From Microbacterium sp. EYE_78 (lineage in GTDB: Bacteria > Actinomycetota > Actinomycetes > Actinomycetales > Microbacteriaceae): a DNA stretch of 64,000 nucleotides. Shown here in pieces: positions 16,818 to 28,076 of this stretch. Location of the stretch: the NCBI RefSeq assembly GCF_023149035.1, contig NZ_JAHXMY010000001.1, positions 1,240,001 through 1,304,000 of the forward strand, in the 5' to 3' direction. Numbering within the stretch: position 1 is the stretch's first letter; each line of letters begins with the position of its first letter. The translations under genes and the position numbers were made by a program. A model generated the notes under the pieces. The model made no database searches and was not told where the DNA came from. It worked only from the letters and a program-made list of their open reading frames with translations.

Positions 16818-17588
16818 ATGAGCGACACGATCCTGCTGCAGCGCGACGGCGCCCTCGCGCGGCTGACCTTCAACCGTCCGGCATCCCTCAATGCCATGGA
16901 CTTCGAGATGGGCACCCGCTGGCGCGACCTCGCGCACGAGCTGACGGCCGACGACACCGTGGGTGCGATCGTGCTGGATGCCGCGGGCCCGGCTTTCTGC
17001 GCCGGCGGCGACGTCGTGCAGATGGCGACCTCGGGCGGCAGCGGTGGCACGATCACCGAGATGGCCGGTGTGATCCACGACGGCATCCGGACGTTCGTCG
17101 AGTCCTCCATCCCGATGGTCGCCTCGGTGCAGGGGGCGGTGGCCGGTGGGGGACTCGGCCTGATGCTGACGGCCGACTACGTCGTCGCTGCGCCGCGGGC
17201 CGTCTTCGTCAGCAAGTACGCGAACATCGGGCTGACGCCCGACCTCGGCGTCTCGACCCTGCTGCCGGCCGCGATCGGACAGCGCCGCGCGCTGCAGCTG
17301 CTGCTCACCGACACCACGATCGATGCCGCCACCGCGCTCGACTGGGGGCTGGTGGCCGAGGTCGTCGATCAGCCGGGCGACCGCGCCGAACAGATCGCGC
17401 GAGCCTGGCTCGACGGCGCGACCGATGCGTTCGGCCAGGCGAAGCGACTCGTGCGCACCGGCGCCCACCGGCCGTTCGCCGACAACCTCGACGATGAGGC
17501 GCGCACGATCGGTGCCGCGTTCGACACCGAGGGCTCGAAGACCCGCGTCGCCGCGTTCGCCGCGGCATCCCGTTCCCGTCGCAGCTGA
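16818..17588 (+). CDS. Enoyl-CoA hydratase/isomerase family protein
   Basis: The 256-residue crotonase-fold protein has AFCAGGDVVQMA and VAGGGLGLMLTADYVVAA for the oxyanion hole. The second catalytic Glu of classical hydratases (PEIGLG) is replaced by KYANIGLTPDLGVS, where an Asp takes over. This is the pattern of isomerase-type members such as PaaG, so double-bond isomerisation is as likely as hydration. It lies 11 nt after the SDR gene and 38 nt before another SDR gene, apparently one operon. Confidence 0.85.
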   Translation: MSDTILLQRDGALARLTFNRPASLNAMDFEMGTRWRDLAHELTADDTVGAIVLDAAGPAFCAGGDVVQMATSGGSGGTITEMAGVIHDGIRTFVESSIPMVASVQGAVAGGGLGLMLTADYVVAAPRAVFVSKYANIGLTPDLGVSTLLPAAIGQRRALQLLLTDTTIDAATALDWGLVAEVVDQPGDRAEQIARAWLDGATDAFGQAKRLVRTGAHRPFADNLDDEARTIGAAFDTEGSKTRVAAFAAASRSRRS

Positions 17589-17626
17589 CCTCCCGCAGCC
17601 GACGCCATCATCCCGCTGGAGAACCC

Positions 17627-18457
17627 ATGACCCTCGCCGGAAAGACCATCCTCATGTCGGGCGGCAGCCGCGGCATCGGCCTCGCGATCGCGCTTCGCGC
17701 CGCCCGCGACGGCGCGAACGTCGCCCTGCTCGCCAAGACCGACACCCCGCATCCCAAGCTCGAGGGCACCGTGCATTCGGCGGCCGAGCAGATCCGTGCG
17801 GCCGGGGGGCAGGCGCTCCCCATCGTCGGTGACGTCCGCGACGACGGCGCCATCACCGAGGCCGTGCTGAAGACGCAGGGCGAGTTCGGCGGCATCGACG
17901 TCGTCGTCAACAACGCGTCGGTCATCGACCTGTCGGGCTCGCTCGATCTCGCGGCGAAGACCTACGACCTCATGCAGGACGTCAACGTGCGCGGGACGTT
18001 CATGCTGTCGCGGGCGGCGCTGCCGATGCTCAAGGATGCCGAGAACCCCCACATCCTCTCGCTGTCGCCGCCCCTCAACCTGTCGCCCAAGTGGCTCGGC
18101 GCCCACACCGGTTACACCCTCGCGAAGTACGGCATGACGATGGCGACCCTCGGCATGGCCGCGGAGTTCGCGAAGGACGGCGTCGCCGCCAACACCCTCT
18201 GGCCGCAGACGACGATCGCGACGGCCGCCGTGCAGTTCGCCCTCGGCGGCGACCGCATGATGAAGGTCAGCCGCACCCCCGAGGTCTACGCCGACGCCGC
18301 CTACGAGGTGCTCTGCAAGCCGGCCCGCGAATACACGGGCCAGACCCTCATCGTCGAGGACGTCCTGCGGGATGCCGGTGTGACCGACTTCTCGCGCTAC
18401 GCCGCGACCCCGGGAACGCCCGACACCGAGCTGTTCCCCGACATCTTCCTCGACTGA
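17627..18457 (+). CDS. SDR family oxidoreductase (HSDL2-like)
   Basis: The 276-residue protein has SGGSRGIG (11-18), NNAS at 95-98, and TGYTLAKYGM with Tyr163 and Lys167 as catalytic residues. The catalytic serine lies in SLSPPLNLSP near 145-147. The insert after strand 2 (AKTDTPHPKLEGTVHSAAEQI) and the C-terminal NTLWPQTTIATAAV and LIVEDVLRDAGVTDFSRYA blocks are typical of the HSDL2-like group. The substrate is unknown; acyl-CoA or lipid metabolism is inferred from the upstream genes. GGAG precedes the start. A hairpin repeat begins 6 nt after its stop. Confidence 0.87.
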   Translation: MTLAGKTILMSGGSRGIGLAIALRAARDGANVALLAKTDTPHPKLEGTVHSAAEQIRAAGGQALPIVGDVRDDGAITEAVLKTQGEFGGIDVVVNNASVIDLSGSLDLAAKTYDLMQDVNVRGTFMLSRAALPMLKDAENPHILSLSPPLNLSPKWLGAHTGYTLAKYGMTMATLGMAAEFAKDGVAANTLWPQTTIATAAVQFALGGDRMMKVSRTPEVYADAAYEVLCKPAREYTGQTLIVEDVLRDAGVTDFSRYAATPGTPDTELFPDIFLD

Positions 18458-18462
18458 CCGGT

Positions 18463-18555
18463 TGACCGGCGGTCGCGGATGCAACGGATCCGGGCCGACA
18501 CGCCGCGGATCCCGAGCGGATGCCGGGGTGTCGCGCGCGGTCCATTGCATCCGCG
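18463..18555. repeat. 93-bp hairpin repeat, copy 1
   Basis: This copy matches the one at 18988-19080 in 90 of 93 positions. Positions 18474-18555 form an 82-nt imperfect palindrome: the outer arms CGCGGATGCAACGGA and TCCATTGCATCCGCG pair over 14 of 15 positions, and inner CGACAC/GTGTCG blocks pair as well. It lies between the SDR and VOC genes. It codes for nothing recognisable and has no T-tract. Confidence 0.85.
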
Positions 18556-18596
18556 TACGGCAGGCCGGGGTGCTACCGGGCCCGACCGCCTCGGCG

Positions 18597-18602
18597 TATC
18601 GT
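18597..18602 (+). promoter_or_regulatory. -10 box (TATCGT) of the leaderless VOC gene
   Basis: TATCGT ends 7 nt before the ATG of the VOC gene. It lies outside the repeat, so this gene has its own promoter between the two repeat copies. Confidence 0.5.
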
Positions 18603-18609
18603 CCCGGCC

Positions 18610-18990
18610 ATGACGGTGACCTCCCTGTTCCCGATCCTCGCGACGCGCGACCTGCCGCGCATCGTCTCGTTCTACGAGCAGGTCCTCGGGGCGACGATCG
18701 ACTACCGGTTCCCTTCGCCGGAAGGGGAGGGCGACGCCTATGTGAGCCTCCGCTTCGGGGCTGCCGGCGCGCTCGGCGTCGGCTCGGATCCCGACGCGGC
18801 ACCCGAGGTCCCGCACGACCGCATCGCACTGTGGTTCTACGTCGATGATGTGGATGCCGCGTTCGCAGCCGCCCTCCGCGCCGAGGCATCGGAGGAGCGC
18901 GCACCGACAGACATGCCCTGGGGTGAACGGGTCGCGCAGGTGCGCGAACCCGACGGCAACCTCGTGAACCTCGCCGCGCCGCCCCACTGA
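18610..18990 (+). CDS. VOC (glyoxalase/bleomycin-resistance fold) protein
   Basis: The 126-residue protein has the paired beta-alpha-beta-beta-beta units of the vicinal oxygen chelate fold: LFPILATRDLPRIVSFYEQVLG at the start, IALWFYVDDVDAAFAAAL in the middle and GERVAQVREPDGNLVNLAA at the end. Members bind metals, catalyse diverse reactions or sequester drugs; the substrate is unknown. Its stop codon TGA is the first triplet of the second 93-bp repeat copy, and the first copy ends 54 nt upstream. It therefore appears as a self-contained repeat-bracketed unit with its own promoter. Confidence 0.85.
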   Translation: MTVTSLFPILATRDLPRIVSFYEQVLGATIDYRFPSPEGEGDAYVSLRFGAAGALGVGSDPDAAPEVPHDRIALWFYVDDVDAAFAAALRAEASEERAPTDMPWGERVAQVREPDGNLVNLAAPPH

Positions 18991-19080
18991 CCGGCGGTCG
19001 CGGATGCAACGGATCTGCGCCGACACGCCGCGGATCCCGAACGGATGCCGGGGTGTCGCGCGCGGTCCATTGCATCCGCG
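18988..19080. repeat. 93-bp hairpin repeat, copy 2
   Basis: This copy differs from copy 1 at three positions and has the same palindromic core at 18999-19080. It begins with the TGA stop codon of the VOC gene. It lies between the VOC gene and the convergent HAD phosphatase gene, where it could also act as a bidirectional terminator. Confidence 0.85.
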
Positions 19081-19115
19081 CACGCGCGGCGGGCGCACGC
19101 GGCGCGGCGCGGGGA

Positions 19116-19964
19116 TCAGACCAGGCCGAGCTTCACGAACGCGTTCCATACCCCGTCGTCGAGCACGTCGGTGGTGACGTTGCCGGCGCGCTCTTTGAGC
19201 GCGGGGTCGGCGTTGCCCATGGCGACGGGCGAGCCGACGACGTCGAACATCTCGGCGTCGTTCCAGCTGTCGCCGATGCCGACCGCGTCGGCGGCGTCGA
19301 GCCCGAGGATGTCGAGCACCCGCACGATCGCCGACCCCTTGGTCGTGCCGCGCAGACCGATCTCGCCGTTGGAGCCGCCGGGCAGCGGGATGCTGCCGGG
19401 GATGACGTGGAAGCGATCGCCGAGGTCGGTCTGGGCTTTGTCGACGCTGTCGGAGCGCTTGCTGATGAACGTGGTCTTCGCGATCGCGTCGAGGTCGGCC
19501 TCGGCGACGGGACGGTAGGTGACGATCGGCTTCGGCTCGACGACGTCGGTCTGCCCGAGGCGGCGGGCGTCCTCAAGGTGACGCTTGCGGCGCTCGGCGA
19601 AGTACTCGTCGAGCATCGCACCGACACCCTCGCTCGCGTAGACCGCCTGGTCGGACTGCAGGAAGTAGTCGATGTCCTCCGACTCGAAGTAGGCGATGAG
19701 CCTGTCGGTGTCCTCGCGGGGCATCGGGTCGGCGAACAGCAGATCGTCGCCGCGGACGGCGTACGCGCCGCCGTTGGTGATCGCACCGTCGTAGCCGATC
19801 TCGCGGACCTTGGGGTGGATGTCGCCCGCGGCGCGCCCGGTGCAGAGATAGACGAGGTGCCCGTTCTCGCGTGCCGTCCGGATGGCGGTGATGGTCGAGT
19901 CGGCGATGGCCGTCCCGTGCTCCAGGATGGTTCCGTCCACGTCGAGAAAGGCGATGCGCGTCAT
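19116..19964 (-). CDS. HAD superfamily (Cof-type) phosphatase
   Basis: The 282-residue hydrolase has motif I FLDVDGTILEHG (nucleophile Asp8, Asp10), motif II YLCTGRAAG near residue 45, and the C-terminal motif III/IV set with TTKGSAIVRVL and VGIGDSWNDAEMFDVVG. The long C2-type cap between them marks the Cof/YbiV-like group that dephosphorylates sugar phosphates or cofactors. The substrate cannot be told from sequence. GAGAAT lies 6 nt before the ATG (leaderless). Confidence 0.9.
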   Translation of the reverse strand: MTRIAFLDVDGTILEHGTAIADSTITAIRTARENGHLVYLCTGRAAGDIHPKVREIGYDGAITNGGAYAVRGDDLLFADPMPREDTDRLIAYFESEDIDYFLQSDQAVYASEGVGAMLDEYFAERRKRHLEDARRLGQTDVVEPKPIVTYRPVAEADLDAIAKTTFISKRSDSVDKAQTDLGDRFHVIPGSIPLPGGSNGEIGLRGTTKGSAIVRVLDILGLDAADAVGIGDSWNDAEMFDVVGSPVAMGNADPALKERAGNVTTDVLDDGVWNAFVKLGLV

Positions 19965-20010
19965 AGGACCATTCTCCCGGACGCGGATGAACGCCCGGTG
20001 CGAGCGGCGG

Positions 20011-20478
20011 TCAGAGCTGCTTGCGCAGAAAGACCTGCTCGGTGCCGTCGTCGCCCGGGACCCGCTCGCTCTCCTCGTATCCCTCGCGTTCGTACAGGCG
20101 CAGGTTCGCCTCGCTGAGCGAGCCGGTGAACAGCTCGGCGGTCGTCGCCCCGGCATCCCTCCCTCGCGCCTCGACGGCGGACAGCAGCGAGGTGCCGAGC
20201 CCGGAGCCTTGCTGGTCGGGGGCGATCGCGATGCGCCCGATGAGCAGCAGGTCGCCGTCGACGCGCGCGCGGACGCACCCCACGATGCGCGCGCCGTCGA
20301 GGGCGACGCAGCCGAGGTTGTCCTCGAGCTCTGCCCGGACCTCGTCGAGCGTCTGGGTGAGCGGCGGCATGTCGACCGCGTCGTAGATCAGCGCCTCCTG
20401 CACGAAGGCCGCCCGCTGCAGGGTGAGCACCTCGCCCGCATCGTCGACGGAGATGGGACGGATGCTGGGGTGAGTCAC
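20011..20478 (-). CDS. GNAT family N-acetyltransferase
   Basis: The 155-residue protein has the GNAT acetyl-CoA loop IGRIAIAPDQQGSGLGTSLL near residues 80-100, and LFTGSLSEANLRLYEREGY near 115-135 for motif B. The substrate is unknown. The GTG start follows TACGCT by 7 nt (leaderless). It lies upstream of the HAD gene on the same strand, with a separate promoter for each, and is divergent from mmuM. Confidence 0.88.
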   Translation of the reverse strand: MTHPSIRPISVDDAGEVLTLQRAAFVQEALIYDAVDMPPLTQTLDEVRAELEDNLGCVALDGARIVGCVRARVDGDLLLIGRIAIAPDQQGSGLGTSLLSAVEARGRDAGATTAELFTGSLSEANLRLYEREGYEESERVPGDDGTEQVFLRKQL

Positions 20479-20522
20479 ATCATCCAGCGTAATCGGCGCC
20501 CGGCGGGCGGCTGCCGGGCGCC

Positions 20523-20528
20523 TAGAGT
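20523..20528 (+). promoter_or_regulatory. -10 box (TAGAGT) of leaderless mmuM
   Basis: TAGAGT ends 6 nt before the mmuM ATG, and no ribosome binding site is present. It faces the GNAT gene's own TACGCT box at 20486-20491 on the other strand, so the two divergent promoters lie about 35 bp apart. Confidence 0.55.
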
Positions 20529-20534
20529 GACCGC

Positions 20535-21458
20535 ATGCCCGACCTGCGCACCGCGATCGCCGATCGGCCGCTCCTCCTCGACGGCGGACTCGGAACGATG
20601 CTCGAGACCCGCGGGCACGACCTCGCGGGGGCCCTGTGGTCGGCGGGCGTGCTCATCGACGCGCCCGGCGACATCCGGGAGGTGCACGCCGAGTTCGTCG
20701 CCGCCGGTGCCCAGGTGGTGACGACCGCCTCCTACCAGATCGGCTATGACAACCTCGGCGCGGCGGGGTACGACGCGGCGGCCGTGGACGGGCTGCTCGC
20801 GCGCTCGGTCCGTCTCGCCCGCGAGGCGGCGGGCGGCCGGGCCCGGGTCGCGGCATCCGTCGGTCCCTTCGGAGCGGTGCGCGCCGACGGCAGCGAGTAC
20901 ATCGGCGACTACGGGCTGACCGTCGCCGAACTCACCCGCTGGCACTGGCGCCGCATCCGGGTGCTGGCAGACGCCGCGCCCGACCTGCTCGCCATCGAGA
21001 CGATCGCGTCGCCCGCCGAGGTCGAGGCCGTCGTCGCGGCGCTCGACGGCGTTGGCGTGCCCGCCTGGATCGCCCTATCCGCCGCGAGCACGGCGTTCGA
21101 TCCCGCGGGGATCGCGTCGGCCCTCGCCATCGCCGCCTCCGGGGCGGAGGTCGTCGCGGTCGGGGCGAACTGCTGCCCACCCGAGCTCATCCCCGCCGTT
21201 CTCTCGCACGTGCCGGCCGGGGTCGCCGCCGTCGTCTACCCGAACAGCGGAGAGCGGTGGGATGCGGCATCCCGGACCTGGCGCGGCGAACCCGGGTCCG
21301 CCTTCACGGCTGTCGACGACTGGGTGGATGCCGGTGCCCGCCTCATCGGTGGGTGCTGCCGCACGACGCCCGCCGACATCGCGGCGCTCGCCGCCCGGCT
21401 CGCTGGTCGCGGGAACAGCGATGCGGCCGTGGCGAACCACGACCGCATCGGAGGTTGA
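20535..21458 (+). CDS. mmuM: Homocysteine S-methyltransferase
   Basis: The 307-residue enzyme has the Pfam S-methyl-transferase layout: LLLDGGLGTMLETRGHDL at the N-terminus, then the zinc ligands in VGANCCPPELI and GGCCRTTPADI near the C-terminus. It transfers a methyl group from S-methylmethionine or S-adenosylmethionine to homocysteine, giving methionine without cobalamin or folate. Its length is normal for MmuM/YagD. The convergent beta-glucosidase gene ends one base from its stop. Confidence 0.92.
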   Translation: MPDLRTAIADRPLLLDGGLGTMLETRGHDLAGALWSAGVLIDAPGDIREVHAEFVAAGAQVVTTASYQIGYDNLGAAGYDAAAVDGLLARSVRLAREAAGGRARVAASVGPFGAVRADGSEYIGDYGLTVAELTRWHWRRIRVLADAAPDLLAIETIASPAEVEAVVAALDGVGVPAWIALSAASTAFDPAGIASALAIAASGAEVVAVGANCCPPELIPAVLSHVPAGVAAVVYPNSGERWDAASRTWRGEPGSAFTAVDDWVDAGARLIGGCCRTTPADIAALAARLAGRGNSDAAVANHDRIGG

Positions 21459-21459
21459 A

Positions 21460-24835
<3,376 letters not shown>

Positions 24836-24911
24836 CGGGACACGCTCTTCCTTGCCGCATCGATGCGGCACATCTCGGGTGGGAACGCGCCGTGCCCTGT
24901 TTCCGGGCAAC

Positions 24912-24963
24912 AAAAAAACCTGAACTCGTTCATCGCTCGTCGAGCGATGTGAGTTCAGGTTTT
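24912..24963 (-). terminator. LicT-controlled intrinsic terminator in the bglF leader
   Basis: Read on the minus strand, AACCTGAACTC and GAGTTCAGGTT form an 11-bp stem, an inner CATCGCTCG/CGAGCGATG stem lies between them, and a run of seven T follows. It is the one canonical terminator with a T-run that I see in this window. Its first bases overlap the RAT sequence, so the two structures exclude each other. Confidence 0.92.
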
Positions 24964-24986
24964 GCCTGCTGCCGCAGTAACAATCC
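24957..24986 (-). promoter_or_regulatory. RAT antiterminator site for LicT/BglG
   Basis: The minus strand reads GGATTGTTACTG, then CGGCAGCAGGCAAAACCT: a 30-nt ribonucleic antiterminator matching the LicT/SacY consensus. It shares the AAAACCT bases with the terminator stem. Dephosphorylated, HPr-activated LicT should bind it when beta-glucosides are present and let transcription enter bglF. Confidence 0.92.
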
Positions 24987-25056
24987 GTCGCGTTCGCAGG
25001 TCTGCATCGGCCTGCGATCGGTCACGTTAGCATGCATGCGCATACGAGCGCCAGTG

Positions 25057-25941
25057 TCATCGCTCCGGAGGCGGCGGTGCGACCTGCGACGCCAGGCGCT
25101 CGACGTGCACGATGACGTACAGCAGCTCCTCGTCGGTGAGCTCGGACTCCGTGGCCGCGCGGACGTACGCCTTGACCTCCTGCGCGATCGCGAACGAGCG
25201 CGGGTAGCTGTGCTTGGCGAACTCGAAGAACGAGCTGTCGGCGCTCCGGAGCATCGAGCGCGACACGAGCCGCTGCAGCAGGAACTGCACGTGCAGGACG
25301 AACCGGGCGTAGTCGGGGCTCTCGACGTCGAGCTTCACGCCGAGACCGTTCTCGACCGTCATGACGACGTGCTGCACCCGGCGGAACAGCAGTGCGGCGG
25401 TCCCGTTGGGCTCGTCGCGGGTCGCGTTCAGCAGGTGCATCGTCAGGAAGACGGCCTCCTCCGCGGGCAGATCGGTGGCCAGGGCGGTCGAGATCGACTC
25501 CGCCATGGCCTTCGCGGCGGCGAACTCGGCGGGATGGAGGACGCGCAATTCGGGCATGTTCGCCGTGGGGATCCGGATGCCCTGCTCGAGCCGCTCGAGC
25601 ACGAACTGGACGTGGTCGATGACGGCCATCGTGAGCCGTCGCCCGAGGTGGTGGCCGAGGCTGCGCTCGGCCTGGTCGACGGCGCGCGAGACTGCCTCGA
25701 CGATCGCGTAGGGGGTGTCGGTCAGCATCCGCCGTTCGCGTTCGCCGTCCTCGCCCGTCTGGAGGATGAACGTCTTCTCGACCTTGGCCGGGTCGAGTGA
25801 GTCGGTGGGCTTCAGCTGGAACCCGAGGCCACGGCCCATGAGGACGCGTTCGCGGCCCTGCTCGTCGAGCGAGATGACGACGTTGTTGTTGAGCACCTTG
25901 TGCACGACCGTCCCGCGCCGCTGCGGAGCCCCTTCCGTCAT
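25057..25941 (-). CDS. licT: BglG/LicT family transcriptional antiterminator
   Basis: The 294-residue protein has an N-terminal RNA-binding CAT domain ([18 protein letters not shown], then MGRGLGFQ) followed by two PTS regulation domains. Regulatory histidines lie in VIDHVQF and FLTMHLLNA of PRD1 and in VLHVQF and VIVHVERL of PRD2. It binds the RAT site directly downstream of its own gene when its PRDs signal beta-glucoside transport. The ATG has TAGACT 7 nt upstream (leaderless). The gene order licT, RAT/terminator, bglF, glucosidase is the classic bgl arrangement. Confidence 0.95.
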   Translation of the reverse strand: MTEGAPQRRGTVVHKVLNNNVVISLDEQGRERVLMGRGLGFQLKPTDSLDPAKVEKTFILQTGEDGERERRMLTDTPYAIVEAVSRAVDQAERSLGHHLGRRLTMAVIDHVQFVLERLEQGIRIPTANMPELRVLHPAEFAAAKAMAESISTALATDLPAEEAVFLTMHLLNATRDEPNGTAALLFRRVQHVVMTVENGLGVKLDVESPDYARFVLHVQFLLQRLVSRSMLRSADSSFFEFAKHSYPRSFAIAQEVKAYVRAATESELTDEELLYVIVHVERLASQVAPPPPER

Positions 25942-25986
25942 GGCGACGAGTCTAGAGCCGCCCGGCATCCGCCCAGCCCCCGCCGG

Positions 25987-25992
25987 TACCCT
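25987..25992 (+). promoter_or_regulatory. -10 box (TACCCT) of leaderless rlmN
   Basis: TACCCT ends 7 nt before the ATG at 26000. It supports that start over the in-frame ATG at 26033. The divergent licT box TAGACT lies about 35 bp away. Confidence 0.5.
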
Positions 25993-25999
25993 GGGGACC

Positions 26000-27256
26000 A
26001 TGACCGAGTCCACTTCCGCGCGCCCTGAGGGCATGTCCGCCGTGCGTACGACGACGCCCAAGCAGGTGCGGCCCGCGACCGAGGGGTGGACGCAGGCGAA
26101 GGATGCCGAGGGCCGCCCGCTCCTGCAGTTCGCGAGCCCCAAGCGCGGCAAGCCGCCGGTGCACCTCGCCGACCTCGATCACGATGCGCGCGTCGAGAAG
26201 CTGAAGGAGCTCGGGATGCCGGGCTTCCGCGCCGGCCAGCTCGAGAAGCACTACTTCCAGCACTACACGTCGGACCCCTCGCACATGACCGACCTGCCGG
26301 CGGGGAACCGCGAGGAGCTCGTCGGCGGGCTCCTACCGAACCTCATGACCGAAGTGCGGCGGCTCGAGACCGACGGCGGCGACACGATCAAATTCCTGTG
26401 GCGTCTGCACGACGGCGCCCTCGTGGAGTCGGTGCTCATGCGCTACACCGGCCGCATCACGCTGTGCGTGTCGAGCCAGGCCGGCTGCGGCATGAACTGC
26501 CCGTTCTGCGCCACCGGGCAGGCAGGGCTCACCCGCAACATGTCGGCGGCCGAGATCGTCGACCAGGTCGTCCGCGCCAACCGCCTCATCGCCGAGGGCG
26601 GCCTCGGCGACCCCCGCAAGGTCGGACACAAGGACGAGCGCGTCACGAACATCGTCTTCATGGGGATGGGCGAGCCGCTCGCGAACTACGCCCGCGTCAT
26701 GCAGGCCGTCCGCACGATGGTCGACAAGAAGCACGGTCTCGGCATGAGCGCCCGCGGCATCACCGTCTCGACCGTCGGCCTGGTGCCCGCCATCCGCAAG
26801 CTGAGTGCCGAGGACATCCCGGTGACCTTCGCGCTGTCCCTCCACGCGCCCGACGATCACCTGCGCGACGAGCTCATCCCGGTGAATTCCCGGTGGAAGG
26901 TCGACGAAGCGCTCGACGCCGCGCGCGAGTACTTCGAGAAGACCGGCCGCCGCGTCTCGATCGAGTACGCCCTCATCAAGGACATGAACGACCACGCCTG
27001 GCGCGCCGATCTCCTCGCCGAGAAGCTCAACTCCCGAGGCCGCGGCTGGGTGCATGTGAACCCGATCCCGCTCAACCCGACTCCCGGCTCGATCTGGACC
27101 TCGTCCGATGTCGACGTGCAGAACGAGTTCGTGCGACGCCTCAACGACGCCGGCATCCCGACGACCCTCCGCGACACCCGCGGGAAGGAGATCGACGGCG
27201 CCTGCGGGCAGCTCGTCGCGACCGAGGACGATCAGGTCGCTGCCGCGTCGGTCTGA
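26000..27256 (+). CDS. rlmN: Dual-specificity 23S rRNA/tRNA adenine-C2 methyltransferase
   Basis: RlmN is a radical-SAM enzyme that methylates A2503 of 23S rRNA and A37 of some tRNAs. The 418-residue protein shows [15 protein letters not shown] near residue 77, the CX3CX2C iron-sulfur motif in [24 protein letters not shown], and the C-terminal [14 protein letters not shown] with the methyl-carrier cysteine. The N-terminus is about 40 residues longer than in E. coli, as often in actinobacteria. It converges on the iron transporter genes. Confidence 0.95.
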   Translation: MTESTSARPEGMSAVRTTTPKQVRPATEGWTQAKDAEGRPLLQFASPKRGKPPVHLADLDHDARVEKLKELGMPGFRAGQLEKHYFQHYTSDPSHMTDLPAGNREELVGGLLPNLMTEVRRLETDGGDTIKFLWRLHDGALVESVLMRYTGRITLCVSSQAGCGMNCPFCATGQAGLTRNMSAAEIVDQVVRANRLIAEGGLGDPRKVGHKDERVTNIVFMGMGEPLANYARVMQAVRTMVDKKHGLGMSARGITVSTVGLVPAIRKLSAEDIPVTFALSLHAPDDHLRDELIPVNSRWKVDEALDAAREYFEKTGRRVSIEYALIKDMNDHAWRADLLAEKLNSRGRGWVHVNPIPLNPTPGSIWTSSDVDVQNEFVRRLNDAGIPTTLRDTRGKEIDGACGQLVATEDDQVAAASV

Positions 27257-27314
27257 CCCGGGGGCAGGCCAGCGGTCCGTCTGATCGATTGCGAACAGAC
27301 CGGTGTGATCCGCC

Positions 27315-28076
27315 TCACTCGGGCGGTGCGAAGGCGATCGTTGGACGCCCTCCGTCGACGGTGACGCGGCAGCGGACGCCGTAGACCTCCTCGATGAGGC
27401 CGTCCGTGAGGACCTCGGCGGGCGGGCCGGCCGTGACGGCGCGGCCGGCGGCCATGACGAGCACCTCGTCGCAGAACATCGCGGCGAGGTTCAGATCGTG
27501 CAGGGCGACGACGACAGTGACGGGCAGGCTGCGCACGAGGCTCAGCAGCTCGAGCTGATGCCGGATGTCGAGGTGGTTCGTCGGCTCGTCGAGGAGCAGC
27601 TCCCGCGGTTCCTGCGCGAGGGCGCGGGCGATCTGCGCACGCTGCTGCTCGCCGCCCGAGAGTGTGTGCCACCGATCGTCGGCCTTCGTCGTCAGCCCCG
27701 CCTGCGCGAGGGCGGCGTCGACGATCTCGTCGTCGCGGACCCGGTCCGGGCCCCAGAGCGAGGCGTGGGGCGTGCGGCCGAGGCGCACGACGTCGCGGAC
27801 GGTCAGGTCGACCTCCGTCGTCGCGTGCTGGGTCACGGCGGCGACGCTCCGCGCCACCTCGCGACGTCCACGGTGTCGGATGTCGGAGCCGTCGAGCAGG
27901 ACGCGTCCCTCGTCGGGCTTCGCGATGCCCTGCAAGAGGCGCAGAAGCGACGATTTGCCTGACCCGTTGGGGCCGAGGAGGCCGACGACGGACCCCGGCG
28001 TCGGCGCGAGCGAGACGTCGTCGACCACGAGCGTGCCGCCGCGGCGCCACGAGACGTGCTCTGCGGTGAGACTCAT
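27315..28076 (-). CDS. Iron-type ABC transporter ATP-binding protein (FecE-like)
   Basis: The 253-residue ATPase has Walker A LGPNGSGKSS (about 34-43), signature LSGGEQQRAQIARAL, Walker B ELLLDEPTNHLD and the H-loop VVALHDLN. Its sequence is of the FepC/FecE/HmuV class that powers siderophore, haem or cobalamin uptake. It is the third gene of a binding protein / permease / ATPase operon, overlapping the permease gene by 4 nt. The iron box upstream of the first gene points to an iron compound. Confidence 0.92.
   Translation of the reverse strand: MSLTAEHVSWRRGGTLVVDDVSLAPTPGSVVGLLGPNGSGKSSLLRLLQGIAKPDEGRVLLDGSDIRHRGRREVARSVAAVTQHATTEVDLTVRDVVRLGRTPHASLWGPDRVRDDEIVDAALAQAGLTTKADDRWHTLSGGEQQRAQIARALAQEPRELLLDEPTNHLDIRHQLELLSLVRSLPVTVVVALHDLNLAAMFCDEVLVMAAGRAVTAGPPAEVLTDGLIEEVYGVRCRVTVDGGRPTIAFAPPE

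Noticed and set aside
18463..19080. Integron-like cassette (attC sites around the VOC gene)
   Set aside because: The repeats are palindromic and flank one gene, but they lack the RYYYAAC and GTTRRRY core sites expected of attC, and no integrase gene is in the window.
25715..25999. Longer N-terminus for RlmN starting upstream within the antisense of licT
   Set aside because: It would run through the licT coding sequence and adds low-complexity residues absent from RlmN. The TACCCT box before 26000 fits the shorter form.
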